This document shows, one piece after another, positions 1 through 8,081 of a DNA stretch of 64,000 bases. The position numbers and the translations under genes were made by a program. The number at the start of each line of letters is the position of its first letter. The stretch's first letter is position 1. Under the pieces are notes generated by a model. It was not told the DNA's origin. It was given only the letters and a program-made list of their open reading frames with translations, and did not search any database. Origin of the DNA: Streptomyces sp. NBC_00178. Its GTDB lineage: Bacteria > Actinomycetota > Actinomycetes > Streptomycetales > Streptomycetaceae. The stretch is taken from contig NZ_CP108143.1 in assembly GCF_036206005.1 (NCBI RefSeq), forward strand, positions 5,485,501-5,549,500. The letters are read 5' to 3'.

Positions 1-276
1 GATGCCGAACAGCGCGCCGAGCGGCAGAGCGATCAGGAGGGCGAAGAACGCGGCCTTGATCGTGTTCTGGAAGCCCGGCCAGATGTACGTCTCCCACGGC
101 TGGGGGCTCGTGAAGAACGGCTCCCACTTGATCCAGTCGAGCTGGTGCTTCTCGTCGAGGCTGGTGTACACCCACCAGGCCACCGCGGCGAGGACCGCCA
201 GGAAGACGACGGTGTAGAGGACGTTGCGCCGCTTGGCGCGCGGTCCCTGCGCGTCGAAGAGGACGGAGGTCGTCAT
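1..276 (-). CDS. gluD: Glutamate ABC transporter permease GluD (partial)
   Basis: Partial gene: only the N-terminal 92 codons lie in the window and the rest continues past position 1. The product begins MTTSVLFDAQGPRAKRRN, has a first membrane segment (about residues 18-38), a stretch ending in WPGFQNTIKAAFFALLIAL, and then enters the second membrane segment. This is the layout of the longer permease of polar amino acid importers. Its ATG overlaps the stop of the upstream permease by 4 bp, so the two are probably translationally coupled. It would pair with GluC to form the membrane channel for glutamate uptake. The family is clear; the glutamate specificity is inferred from the full gluABCD-gluRK arrangement. 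Confidence 0.85.
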   Translation of the reverse strand, partial: MTTSVLFDAQGPRAKRRNVLYTVVFLAVLAAVAWWVYTSLDEKHQLDWIKWEPFFTSPQPWETYIWPGFQNTIKAAFFALLIALPLGALFGI

Positions 277-941
277 CGCTTCACCGCCACCTTCTTGCTC
301 ACCCAGCCGAGCAGCAGCCCGGTCGGGAGGGTGAGGCAGACGAATCCGAACGCGAAGACGGCGGATATGAGGATCAGTTGGGCTTCTGCTTCGATCATCG
401 ACTTCATCAGCGTCGCCGCTTCGAGGACGCCGATCGCCGCCGCGACCGTGGTGTTCTTGGTCAGCGCGATCAGCACGTTGGCCAGCGGGTTCACGACCGA
501 GCGGAAGGCCTGCGGGAGGATGATCAGCCGCAGCACCTGGACGAAGCTCAGACCCAGCGCACGCGCGGCCTCGGCCTGTCCGGCCGGCACGGTGTTGATG
601 CCCGACCGCAGCGCCTCGCACACGAAGGCGGCGGTGTAGAGGGCCAGCGCGAGCACGGCGAGCCGGAAGTTGATGACCTCGAAGTTGCCGCCGCCTCCGA
701 GCTCGACCTGCAGGGTCTGGAAGAGACCGAGCGAGGCGAAGACGATGATGACGGTCAGCGGAATGTTGCGGACGATGTTCACATAGGCGGTACCGAAACC
801 GCGCATCAGGGGGACCGGGCCGACCCGCATACCGGCCAGCAGCGTTCCCCATATGAGGGAACCGAGGGCGGAGTAGACGGTGAGTTTCACCGTCACCCAG
901 AAGGCCCCCAGTAGGTCGTAACCTTCAAGAAAGTCGAACAC
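273..941 (-). CDS. gluC: Glutamate ABC transporter permease GluC
   Basis: Inner-membrane permease of a polar amino acid ABC importer, 222 residues from the chosen GTG. It has about five hydrophobic segments and the permease-ATPase contact region near EALRSGINTVPAGQAEAARALG, which matches the EAA-loop pattern. I chose the GTG at 941, giving an N-terminus reading VFDFLEGYDLLGAF, because this is where the family normally begins. Another in-frame GTG at 959 adds six residues but has no ribosome site in front of it. It is third in gluABCD and overlaps gluD by 4 bp. It forms the transmembrane channel with GluD. Confidence 0.9.
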   Translation of the reverse strand: MFDFLEGYDLLGAFWVTVKLTVYSALGSLIWGTLLAGMRVGPVPLMRGFGTAYVNIVRNIPLTVIIVFASLGLFQTLQVELGGGGNFEVINFRLAVLALALYTAAFVCEALRSGINTVPAGQAEAARALGLSFVQVLRLIILPQAFRSVVNPLANVLIALTKNTTVAAAIGVLEAATLMKSMIEAEAQLILISAVFAFGFVCLTLPTGLLLGWVSKKVAVKR

Positions 942-1039
942 GATCTCCCGTGCTTCCACGTGTGGGGAGGGCTCGGTGCGCCGCCTCGCCGGCGGCGCAC
1001 CTCGTCAGCCCGGCTTCGGACCGTCCGGAGAGTGGAGCC

Positions 1040-1876
1040 CTACTTGACGACGTCGCCGATCTTCGGCGCGGGGTCGTTCTTGTAGTTGGCGGGGCCGAAG
1101 TTGGCCTCGACCGCCTTGTCCCAGGCGCCGTCCGAGACCATCTTGGTGAGCGCGGCGTCGATCTTCTTCTTGAGGTCGGCGTCGCCCTTCTTCAGGCCGA
1201 TGCCGTAGTTCTCGTTGGTCATCTTGAAGCCGGCGAGCTTGAACTTGCCCTTGTGGACGTCCTGCGCGGCGTATCCGGCGAGGATGGAGTCGTCCGTGGT
1301 CAGCGCGTCGACGGCCTTGTTCTCCAGGCCGGTGAGGCACTCGGAGTAGCCGCCGTAGTTCTGCAGCTGCGCCTTCGGGGCCAGCTTCTCCTTGACGTTC
1401 TTCGCGGAGGTCGAACCGGTGACCGAGCAGAGCTTCTTGTTGTTGAGGTCCGCGGGCGACTTGATGGAGTCGTCGTCGGCGCGGACGAGGACGTCCTGGT
1501 GCGCGAGGAGGTACGGGCCCGCGAAGTCGACCTTCTGCAGGCGCTCGTCGTTGATCGAGTACGTGGCGGCGATGAACTTCACGTCGCCGCGCTCGATCGC
1601 GGTCTCGCGGTCGGCGCTCTTCGTCTCGACGAACTCGATGTTCTTGGCGTCGTAGCCGAGCTCCTTGGCGACGTACGTGGCGACGTCGACGTCGAAGCCG
1701 GCGAACTTGCCGTCCGGCGTCTTCAGACCGAGACCGGGCTGGTCGATCTTGATGCCGATCGTGATCTTGCCGCCGCCGCCCGCGGCGTCGTCCTTGTCGT
1801 CGGAACCGCAGGCGGTGGCGGTGACTGCGAGAGCGAGCACGGCGGCGGAGGCGGCGGTGACCTTGCGAAGCTGCAT
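1040..1876 (-). CDS. gluB: Glutamate-binding lipoprotein GluB
   Basis: Extracytoplasmic solute-binding protein of 278 residues. The first 22 residues are a lipoprotein signal ending TATAC, so Cys23 should be lipidated and anchor the protein to the outer face of the membrane. The mature part is a bacterial type 3 binding protein, with FAGFDVDVATYVAKELGY near the start, AIERGDVKFIAATYSIN in the hinge region and LCSVTGSTSAKN in the second lobe. It captures glutamate and delivers it to GluCD. It lies 62 bp downstream of gluA and 98 bp upstream of gluC, in the same operon. The substrate is inferred from similarity to the actinomycete gluABCD systems. Confidence 0.9.
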   Translation of the reverse strand: MQLRKVTAASAAVLALAVTATACGSDDKDDAAGGGGKITIGIKIDQPGLGLKTPDGKFAGFDVDVATYVAKELGYDAKNIEFVETKSADRETAIERGDVKFIAATYSINDERLQKVDFAGPYLLAHQDVLVRADDDSIKSPADLNNKKLCSVTGSTSAKNVKEKLAPKAQLQNYGGYSECLTGLENKAVDALTTDDSILAGYAAQDVHKGKFKLAGFKMTNENYGIGLKKGDADLKKKIDAALTKMVSDGAWDKAVEANFGPANYKNDPAPKIGDVVK

Positions 1877-1938
1877 GATGGGATTCCTCGTGTTGACGCG
1901 ATGTGGGTGTTCAGCCGGCACTGGACCAGCCGTGCGGA

Positions 1939-2724
1939 TCAGTGGTGAAGGATCTTCGAAAGGAAGTCCTTGGCCCGGTCGCTGCGCGGGTTGCTGAAGA
2001 ACTGGTCCGGCGTGGCCTCTTCGACGATCTTTCCGTCGGCCATGAAGACGACCCGGTTGGCGGCGGAACGGGCGAAGCCCATCTCGTGGGTGACGACGAC
2101 CATCGTCATGCCCTCCCGGGCCAGCTGCTGCATGACCTCCAGGACCTCGTTGATCATCTCCGGGTCGAGCGCCGACGTGGGCTCGTCGAAGAGCATGACC
2201 TTGGGGTCCATGGCCAGCGCGCGGGCGATCGCGACGCGCTGCTGCTGGCCTCCGGAGAGCTGCGCCGGGTACTTGTCGGCCTGTACGCCTACACCGACGC
2301 GGTCGAGCAGCGCCCGGGCCTTCTCCTCGGCGAGCTTCTTCTCCGTCCTGCGGACCTTGGTCTGGCCCAGCATCACGTTCTCGAGCACCGTCTTGTGCGC
2401 GAAGAGATTGAACGACTGGAAGACCATGCCGACATCGGCACGCAGCCTGGCGAGCTCCTTGCCCTCCTGGGGCAGCGGCTTGCCGTCGATCGAGATCGCG
2501 CCCGAGTCGATCGTCTCCAAGCGGTTGATCGTGCGGCACAGCGTGGACTTCCCGGACCCGGAGGGCCCGATGACTACGACGACCTCGCCGCTGGCGATGG
2601 TCAGGTCGATGTCCTGGAGCACATGCAGCGCGCCGAAGTGCTTGTTGACGTTGCTCAGTACGACAAGGTCGTCCCCCGCAGGTGCGGCATCCTCGGCGGC
2701 CTTGGTCACTGACACTCCGCTCAT
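1939..2724 (-). CDS. gluA: Glutamate ABC transporter ATP-binding protein GluA
   Basis: Cytoplasmic ATPase of 261 residues that powers the importer. Walker A is GPSGSGKST (53-61), the Q-loop glutamine is near 103, the signature LSGGQ is at 156-160 and Walker B with D-loop is VMLFDEPTSALD (176-187). The H-loop follows in VVVTHEMGF. All catalytic features are intact. It is the first gene of the operon, transcribed away from the gluR-gluK pair across a shared 354-bp region. A purine-rich GAGGAGGACGG stretch lies 15-25 bases before the ATG, so the exact start is less certain than the gene. Confidence 0.93.
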   Translation of the reverse strand: MSGVSVTKAAEDAAPAGDDLVVLSNVNKHFGALHVLQDIDLTIASGEVVVVIGPSGSGKSTLCRTINRLETIDSGAISIDGKPLPQEGKELARLRADVGMVFQSFNLFAHKTVLENVMLGQTKVRRTEKKLAEEKARALLDRVGVGVQADKYPAQLSGGQQQRVAIARALAMDPKVMLFDEPTSALDPEMINEVLEVMQQLAREGMTMVVVTHEMGFARSAANRVVFMADGKIVEEATPDQFFSNPRSDRAKDFLSKILHH

Positions 2725-3078
2725 CGGCTTCTTGCTCCGTCCTCCTCGGTTAGGGAAGGACCCTAGTGACGCAGTGCGACGAACGTCATTACATCTGAGC
2801 GGAAATTGAGCATAACGATCCGGCCTCAGCTGGACACTCCGCGTGAACGGGACACCACGGCGCGCTCGTCGTCGTACCGGGTGGGTAACGGAAACCCGCT
2901 GGTAACCGGGAGGGTCTTGACTGGCACACCCGTCATCGGAGTGGATGCCCTGATGCGGGATGGCGTGAATCGTCGCCGTACGCGAAGGTTCACCGGGCGG
3001 AACGTCCGCCGGTCATCACGGAAAGTTTCTGCCGTCCCGGAAACGGGGACCCGGAAACGTGAACGGAGGGGAGGGGTC
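2725..3078. other. Divergent control region between gluA and gluR
   Basis: A 354-bp noncoding stretch serving two divergent operons. The gluA-proximal part (about 2750-2830) is AT-richer than its surroundings and should hold the gluA promoter. Two direct GGTAAC elements lie at 2884-2889 and 2901-2906, just upstream of a good -35 (TTGACT, 2917-2922). They are a reasonable place for the adjacent OmpR-type regulator to bind. An open frame runs through the gluR-proximal part but has neither codon bias nor a ribosome site until 3079. Confidence 0.6.
2917..2946 (+). promoter_or_regulatory. Candidate promoter of gluRK
   Basis: A -35 TTGACT (2917-2922) and a -10 GTGGAT (2941-2946) are separated by 18 bp, fitting the vegetative HrdB-type consensus moderately well. 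It lies about 130 bp upstream of the gluR start and just downstream of the paired GGTAAC elements. Confidence 0.4.
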
Positions 3079-3771
3079 TTGAGGCTTTTGCTCGTCGAGG
3101 ACGACGACCACGTCGCGGCGGCCCTGTCGGCCGTTCTCGCACGCCACGGCTTCCGGGTCGTGCACGCCCGCAGCGGCGAGGAGGCGCTGCAGGCACTGCT
3201 GCCCGCAGAGAAGGAGCCCTTCGGGGTCGTGCTCCTCGACCTCGGGCTGCCCGACCAGGACGGCTACGAGGTCTGCGGGAAGATCCGCAAGCGGTCCGCG
3301 ATCCCGGTGATCATGGTGACCGCGCGTTCCGACATCCGTTCGCGCATCCACGGCCTCAACCTCGGCGCGGACGACTACGTCGTGAAGCCGTACGACACCG
3401 GCGAACTCCTCGCCCGTATCCATGCCGTCGCCCGGCGCAGGACGGCCGGCGAGGACACCGGCCCCACCCCGCTCGCCGCCCTGGTGCTCGGCCCCGTCCG
3501 CATCGAGCTGCCCACCCGCAGGGTCGGCGTCGACGACCGTGAAGTCCAGCTCACCCGCAAGGAGTTCGACCTGCTCGCGCTGCTCGCGCAGCGGCCGGGT
3601 GTCGTCTTCCGCCGGGAGCAGATCATCAGCGAGGTGTGGCGGACCAGCTGGGAGGGGACCGGGCGCACGCTGGAGGTCCACGTGGCGTCGCTGCGCTCCA
3701 AGCTGGGGCTCCCCGCCCTGATCGAGACCGTGCGGGGCGTCGGCTACCGGCTCGTGCCGCCGTCGGTCTGA
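3079..3771 (+). CDS. gluR: OmpR-family response regulator GluR
   Basis: DNA-binding response regulator of 230 residues. The receiver domain begins LRLLLVEDDD, with the acidic pocket at D8-D10, phosphoacceptor Asp54 in LLDLGLP, Thr81 and Lys103. The C-terminal winged helix contains LTRKEFDLLALLAQRPG and GVGYRLV. The TTG at 3079 was chosen because it sits just after an excellent GGAGGGGAGGGG ribosome site and starts exactly at the receiver domain. It precedes its kinase by 14 bp. In S. coelicolor the equivalent pair is described as GluR-GluK, controlling glutamate uptake (recalled); the divergent gluABCD supports the same role here. Confidence 0.88.
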   Translation: MRLLLVEDDDHVAAALSAVLARHGFRVVHARSGEEALQALLPAEKEPFGVVLLDLGLPDQDGYEVCGKIRKRSAIPVIMVTARSDIRSRIHGLNLGADDYVVKPYDTGELLARIHAVARRRTAGEDTGPTPLAALVLGPVRIELPTRRVGVDDREVQLTRKEFDLLALLAQRPGVVFRREQIISEVWRTSWEGTGRTLEVHVASLRSKLGLPALIETVRGVGYRLVPPSV

Positions 3772-3785
3772 GGACGTCCCGCCCG

Positions 3786-5192
3786 GTGCGCACCCGCCTG
3801 CTCCCCCTGCTCATCGTCCTCATGGCCGCCGTCCTGCTCGCCCTGGGATTCCCGCTCGCCGTGCGGGTGGCCGCCGCCGAGCAGCAGCGCGTCGTCATCG
3901 ACCGCATCGACGACACCGCGCGCTTCGCCGCCCTCGCCCAGTTCGTCAGCGAGCCCGTCGAGGGCTCCGACGAGCGGCGGCGGATCCTGCGGACCGAACT
4001 CAGGGCCTACGACTCGGTGTACGGGATCAGGGCCGGCGTCTTCTACCGCGACGACAGGGCTCTGGCCAAGGCGCCGTCCCGCTGGACCCTGCCCGCCGAG
4101 GGTGAGGGCCGCGACGCCTTCCAGGAGGCCCTGCTCGGCCGGCGTTCCCACGACCCCGCACAGGTCTGGCCGTGGCAGCGGGGCAGGCTCGCCGTCGCCT
4201 CTCCGGTGGTCAGGGACGGGGACGTGGTCGCCGTCGTCGTCACCGATTCCCCCACCGGCGACATGCGTTCACGGACTCTGCGCGGCTGGCTGCTCATCGC
4301 CCTCGGCGAGGCCGTGGCCATGCTGGTGGCCGTGGGGGCGGCCTTCCGGCTCACCGGATGGGTGCTGCTGCCGGTACGGACCCTGGACGCCGCCACCCAT
4401 GACATCGCCAGCGGCAGGATGCGGTCCCGCGTCGTCGCGTCCGGCGGCCCCCCGGAACTCAGGCGCCTGGCACGGTCGTTCAACGAGATGGCCGACAACG
4501 TCGAGGACGTGCTCGAACAACAGCGCGCCTTCGTCGCCGACGCCTCCCACCAACTGCGCAACCCGCTGGCCGCACTGCTCCTGCGCATCGAACTCCTCGC
4601 ACTCGAACTCCCCGAGGGCAACGAGGAGATCGCCTCGGTGCGCACGGAGGGCAAGCGCCTGGCCAACGTCCTGGACGACCTGCTGGACCTGGCGCTCGCC
4701 GAGCACGCGGAGGCGGACCTCCGGCTCACGGACATCGGTGCGCTCACCGGCGAACGCGTCGCCGCCTGGCGCCCCCTCGCCGAGGAACAGGGAGTCACGC
4801 TGACCCTGGACGGCGCCCCCGCGGTCACCGGCTGGGCCGACCCCATCGCCCTGTCGAGCGCCCTCGACGCCGTCATCGACAACGCGCTGAAGTTCACACC
4901 CGAGGGCGAGGAGGTCCGGGTCACGGCGGGCACCGACGGGACCGGCGCGACCGTCACCGTCGCCGACCGGGGGCCCGGGCTGACCGAGCAGGAGATGGAG
5001 CGCGTCGGCGACCGCTTCTGGCGCAGCGGACGGCATCAGAACATCAAGGGGTCCGGTCTCGGCCTCTCCATCTCCCGCGCCCTGCTCGCGGCGGGCGGCG
5101 GCACGATCGGCTACGCCCCGCACGAGCCGCACGGCCTGCTGGTGACGCTCACCGTGCCACGCGACGCCCCGCACGACGCCCAGCGGGTCTGA
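3786..5192 (+). CDS. gluK: Sensor histidine kinase GluK
   Basis: Membrane sensor kinase of 468 residues starting at GTG. TM1 spans about residues 5-27. An extracytoplasmic sensor region of roughly 140 residues follows, then TM2, a HAMP linker and the kinase core. The H-box is DASHQLRNPLA with His255, the N-box is DNALKFTPEG, and the G-boxes are DRGPGL and GSGLGLSISRA. It should sense extracellular glutamate or its binding state and phosphorylate GluR. The last codons form the first copy of a 26-bp tandem repeat that continues into the noncoding region, so the C-terminal QRV tail may be variable between strains. Confidence 0.88.
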   Translation: MRTRLLPLLIVLMAAVLLALGFPLAVRVAAAEQQRVVIDRIDDTARFAALAQFVSEPVEGSDERRRILRTELRAYDSVYGIRAGVFYRDDRALAKAPSRWTLPAEGEGRDAFQEALLGRRSHDPAQVWPWQRGRLAVASPVVRDGDVVAVVVTDSPTGDMRSRTLRGWLLIALGEAVAMLVAVGAAFRLTGWVLLPVRTLDAATHDIASGRMRSRVVASGGPPELRRLARSFNEMADNVEDVLEQQRAFVADASHQLRNPLAALLLRIELLALELPEGNEEIASVRTEGKRLANVLDDLLDLALAEHAEADLRLTDIGALTGERVAAWRPLAEEQGVTLTLDGAPAVTGWADPIALSSALDAVIDNALKFTPEGEEVRVTAGTDGTGATVTVADRGPGLTEQEMERVGDRFWRSGRHQNIKGSGLGLSISRALLAAGGGTIGYAPHEPHGLLVTLTVPRDAPHDAQRV

Positions 5193-5256
5193 GCCCGCAC
5201 GACGTCCAGCGGGTCTGAGCCCGCACGACGCCCAGCGGGTCTGAGCCCGCACGACG
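5171..5256 (+). repeat. 26-bp tandem repeat at the gluK 3' end
   Basis: Three near-identical 26-bp units at 5171-5196, 5197-5222 and 5223-5248, followed by a partial fourth. Units begin GCACGACG(C/T)CCAGC and end GTCTGAGCCC, and differ at a single base. The first copy contains the gluK stop codon, so the array begins inside the gene. The 26-bp period is not a multiple of three, so this is not a protein repeat. Confidence 0.9.
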
Positions 5257-5349
5257 TCCCGGCACACCTGACCCCGGACGACGTCCCTCGCGGGCGCCGG
5301 CGACCGATCCCGCACGCCGACCGGAGCCCGTGCGTCCGTGCCGCGCGCT

Positions 5350-5437
5350 GAGGCGCCCCGGCCCTGAGGTGTCCGCGCGCTGGGGCGTCCGCGCCCCGAG
5401 GCGCCCCGGCCCTGGGGCGTCCGCGCCCTGAGGCGCC
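5350..5437. repeat. Degenerate GC-rich direct repeats
   Basis: GAGGCGCCCCGGCCCTG occurs at 5350-5366 and again at 5398-5414. A longer block beginning TGGGGCGTCCGCGCCC recurs with a 32-bp period (5381 and 5413). It lies between the 3' ends of gluK and the convergent TAXI gene and may also act as a poorly ordered terminator region. Confidence 0.7.
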
Positions 5438-5456
5438 TCCGCCCCGCGTGCAGACG

Positions 5457-6455
5457 TCAGGGCTTGGCGGAGCGGTAGTACCGCCTGGCCCCTTCGTGCA
5501 GGGCCAGCGGATCGGTGTAGATCGCCGTCCGCAGGTCCACCAGCTGCGCCGCGTGCACCTCGCGTCCGATCCGGTCCCGGCTGTCGATCACGGTCCGGGT
5601 GAACGCCTCGGTCATGAGCGGGTCCGTGCGGTCCGTGGTGATCAGCAGGTTGGCCACCGCCACCGTCTGGACGGCCTGCCCCTGCTGAGCGTGGTCGTAG
5701 GCGTCGGCCGGCATGACCGCGGACCTGTAGTGGCGGGTGGATCCGCCCGCCGCCTGGAGCTTGCTGATCAGGGGCGCCTCCAGCGGTACCAGCCTGATGT
5801 CGAACTCCTGCGACAGCTCCTCCACCGCACCGGTCGGCAGCCCGCCCGACCAGAAGAAGGCGTCGAGCTCCCCGTCGGTCAGCCGCTTCGGCATCGTGTC
5901 GATTCCGGCCTCGACCGGGGTGATGTCCTCGGACGGGTCGACGCCCGCCGCGGTCATGAGCCGGTCGGCGACGAGGAGCACGCCCGAGCCCTTCTGCCCG
6001 ACGCCGACCCGCTTGCCCCGCAGGTCCGAGACCTTCTCGATGTCCGAGCCCCGGGGCACGACCAGCTGCACGTAGTCGTCGTACAACCGGACACACCCGC
6101 GCAGCCGTTCGCCGCCGGGCCTGCCGCTCTGCAGGTAGGTGGCCACCGCGTCGACGGTGGCGATCGTGAAGTCGGCCTTGCCCGTGGCGACCCGCTCGAT
6201 GTTCTGCTGCGAGCCCTCGCTGTTCTGCAGCCGTATCGACACCTTGGGCATGTCCTTGGCCAGCGCGCCCTCGAGCCGCTGCCCGTAGCGCTGGTAGACC
6301 CCGCTCCGTACGCCGGTGGAGAAGGTGAGCGAGCCGCTGGGCTCCCCGTCGCCGAGCGGGAGGACCCACCACAGCAGCAGCCCGAGCGCGACGGTCGCGG
6401 CGGCGCCCCCCTGGAGGGTGCGGCGCCGGGCGGCCCGGGACAGTGCGTGGAACAT
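5457..6455 (-). CDS. TAXI-family TRAP-type solute-binding protein
   Basis: 332 residues. One N-terminal hydrophobic segment (about 18-34, GGAAATVALGLLLWWVLPL) should anchor or export it. The periplasmic-binding fold has TAXI-family hallmarks: LTFSTGVRSGVYQRYGQRL at the start, then SEGSQQNIERVATGKADFTI and LRGKRVGVGQKGSGV. In TRAP systems such proteins hand substrate, often glutamate-like or other carboxylates, to DctQM-type permeases. No TRAP permease gene is in the window, so its partner is elsewhere or it acts as a sensor. It faces gluK tail-to-tail and is divergent from miaB. Confidence 0.82.
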   Translation of the reverse strand: MFHALSRAARRRTLQGGAAATVALGLLLWWVLPLGDGEPSGSLTFSTGVRSGVYQRYGQRLEGALAKDMPKVSIRLQNSEGSQQNIERVATGKADFTIATVDAVATYLQSGRPGGERLRGCVRLYDDYVQLVVPRGSDIEKVSDLRGKRVGVGQKGSGVLLVADRLMTAAGVDPSEDITPVEAGIDTMPKRLTDGELDAFFWSGGLPTGAVEELSQEFDIRLVPLEAPLISKLQAAGGSTRHYRSAVMPADAYDHAQQGQAVQTVAVANLLITTDRTDPLMTEAFTRTVIDSRDRIGREVHAAQLVDLRTAIYTDPLALHEGARRYYRSAKP

Positions 6456-6540
6456 GGCGCGATCCTGCCAGGAGGTCCCCCGTCCTGGCCAGGCCGGACG
6501 GAGCGGGACCTCCGGCGGAGGGGGAGGTCCGGCCAGCGCC

Positions 6541-6546
6541 TACCCT
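6541..6546 (+). promoter_or_regulatory. Leaderless-type -10 element of miaB
   Basis: TACCCT ends six bases before the miaB ATG at 6553, and no ribosome site precedes the ATG. That spacing puts the transcription start at or next to the start codon. No clear -35 was seen. Confidence 0.5.
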
Positions 6547-6552
6547 TGTTCC

Positions 6553-8067
6553 ATGACCAGCGGCAACCGGAGCGAAGCAGTGGACGTCCAGAAGAGCTAC
6601 GAGGTACGCACCTACGGGTGCCAGATGAACGTCCACGACTCCGAGCGCCTGTCGGGGCTCCTGGAGGGCGCCGGCTACGTGCGCGCGCCCGAGGGCTCCG
6701 ACGGCGACGCCGACGTCGTCGTCTTCAACACCTGCGCCGTGCGGGAGAACGCCGACAACAAGCTCTACGGCAACCTCGGCCGCCTCGCCCCGATGAAGAC
6801 GAAGCGCCCCGGGATGCAGATCGCCGTCGGCGGCTGCCTGGCGCAGAAGGACCGCGACACCATCGTGGAGCGGGCCCCCTGGGTCGACGTGGTCTTCGGC
6901 ACGCATAACATCGGCAAGCTGCCGGTGCTCCTGGAGCGTGCCCGGATCCAGGAGGAGGCGCAGGTCGAGATCGCCGAGTCCCTGGAGGCGTTCCCCTCGA
7001 CGCTGCCCACCCGGCGCGAGTCCGCCTACGCGGCCTGGGTGTCGATCTCCGTCGGCTGCAACAACACCTGCACCTTCTGTATCGTCCCGGCGCTGCGCGG
7101 CAAGGAGAAGGACCGCCGGACCGGCGACATCCTGGCGGAGATCGAGGCGCTCGTCGCCGAGGGCGTCAGCGAGATCACCCTGCTCGGCCAGAACGTCAAC
7201 GCCTACGGCTCCGACATCGGCGACCGTGAGGCCTTCTCCAAGCTGCTGAGGGCCTGCGGCAGGATCGAGGGGCTGGAGCGCGTCCGCTTCACCTCGCCCC
7301 ACCCGCGCGACTTCACCGACGACGTGATCGCCGCCATGGCCGAGACCCCGAACGTCATGCCCCAGCTGCACATGCCGATGCAGTCCGGGTCGGACACGAT
7401 CCTGAAGGCGATGCGCCGCTCGTACCGCCAGGAACGCTTCCTCGGGATCATCGAGAAGGTGCGCGCCGCGATGCCGGACGCCGCCATCTCCACCGACATC
7501 ATCGTGGGCTTCCCGGGCGAGACCGAGGAGGACTTCGAGCAGACGATGCACGCCGTGCGCGAGGCCCGCTTCGCCAACGCCTTCACCTTCCAGTACTCCA
7601 AGCGCCCCGGGACCCCCGCCGCCGACATGGAGGGGCAGATCCCCAAGGAGGTCGTCCAGGAGCGTTACATGCGCCTGTCGGCCCTCCAGGAGGAGATCTC
7701 CTGGAACGAGAACAAGAAGCAGGTCGGCCGCACCCTGGACGTCATGGTCGCGGAGGGCGAGGGCCGCAAGGACGGTGCCACGCAGCGTCTCTCCGGCCGC
7801 GCCCCCGACAACCGCCTGGTCCACTTCACCAAGCCGTCGCAGGACGTGCGCCCCGGCGACGTGGTGACCGTCGAGATCACCTACGCCGCGCCGCACCACC
7901 TGCTCGCCGAGGGCGCCCCCCTGGCCGTCCGGCGCACCCGGTCGGGCGACGCCTGGGAGAGGCGCACCGCCGCTCCCGCCGCCCAGCCCGCCGGAGTGAT
8001 GCTCGGCCTGCCCGGCGTCGGCGTGCCCGCCCCGCTGCCCGCGGCCCAGGGATGCGCCGTCGACTGA
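6553..8067 (+). CDS. miaB: tRNA-2-methylthio-N6-isopentenyladenosine synthase MiaB
   Basis: Radical-SAM methylthiotransferase of 504 residues that adds a 2-methylthio group to i6A37 in tRNA. The N-terminal domain carries the second cluster's cysteines Cys23 (TYGCQMN), Cys61 (NTCAVREN) and Cys95 (GGCLAQKD). The radical-SAM triad is Cys169, Cys173 and Cys176 in CNNTCTFC. The C-terminal part has a TRAM-like domain. Length is slightly above the family norm because of an Ala/Pro-rich tail after about residue 460. It works after MiaA, whose gene lies 1.2 kb downstream. The chosen ATG follows a -10-like TACCCT by six bases, suggesting a leaderless message. Confidence 0.95.
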   Translation: MTSGNRSEAVDVQKSYEVRTYGCQMNVHDSERLSGLLEGAGYVRAPEGSDGDADVVVFNTCAVRENADNKLYGNLGRLAPMKTKRPGMQIAVGGCLAQKDRDTIVERAPWVDVVFGTHNIGKLPVLLERARIQEEAQVEIAESLEAFPSTLPTRRESAYAAWVSISVGCNNTCTFCIVPALRGKEKDRRTGDILAEIEALVAEGVSEITLLGQNVNAYGSDIGDREAFSKLLRACGRIEGLERVRFTSPHPRDFTDDVIAAMAETPNVMPQLHMPMQSGSDTILKAMRRSYRQERFLGIIEKVRAAMPDAAISTDIIVGFPGETEEDFEQTMHAVREARFANAFTFQYSKRPGTPAADMEGQIPKEVVQERYMRLSALQEEISWNENKKQVGRTLDVMVAEGEGRKDGATQRLSGRAPDNRLVHFTKPSQDVRPGDVVTVEITYAAPHHLLAEGAPLAVRRTRSGDAWERRTAAPAAQPAGVMLGLPGVGVPAPLPAAQGCAVD

Positions 8068-8068
8068 G

Positions 8069-8074
8069 TACGCT
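8069..8074 (+). promoter_or_regulatory. Leaderless-type -10 element before the dioxygenase-like gene
   Basis: TACGCT ends seven bases before the ATG at 8082. It overlaps the end of miaB (stop at 8065-8067) almost immediately, so the downstream gene may have its own start site as well as read-through from miaB. Confidence 0.4.
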
Positions 8075-8081
8075 GACCGGC

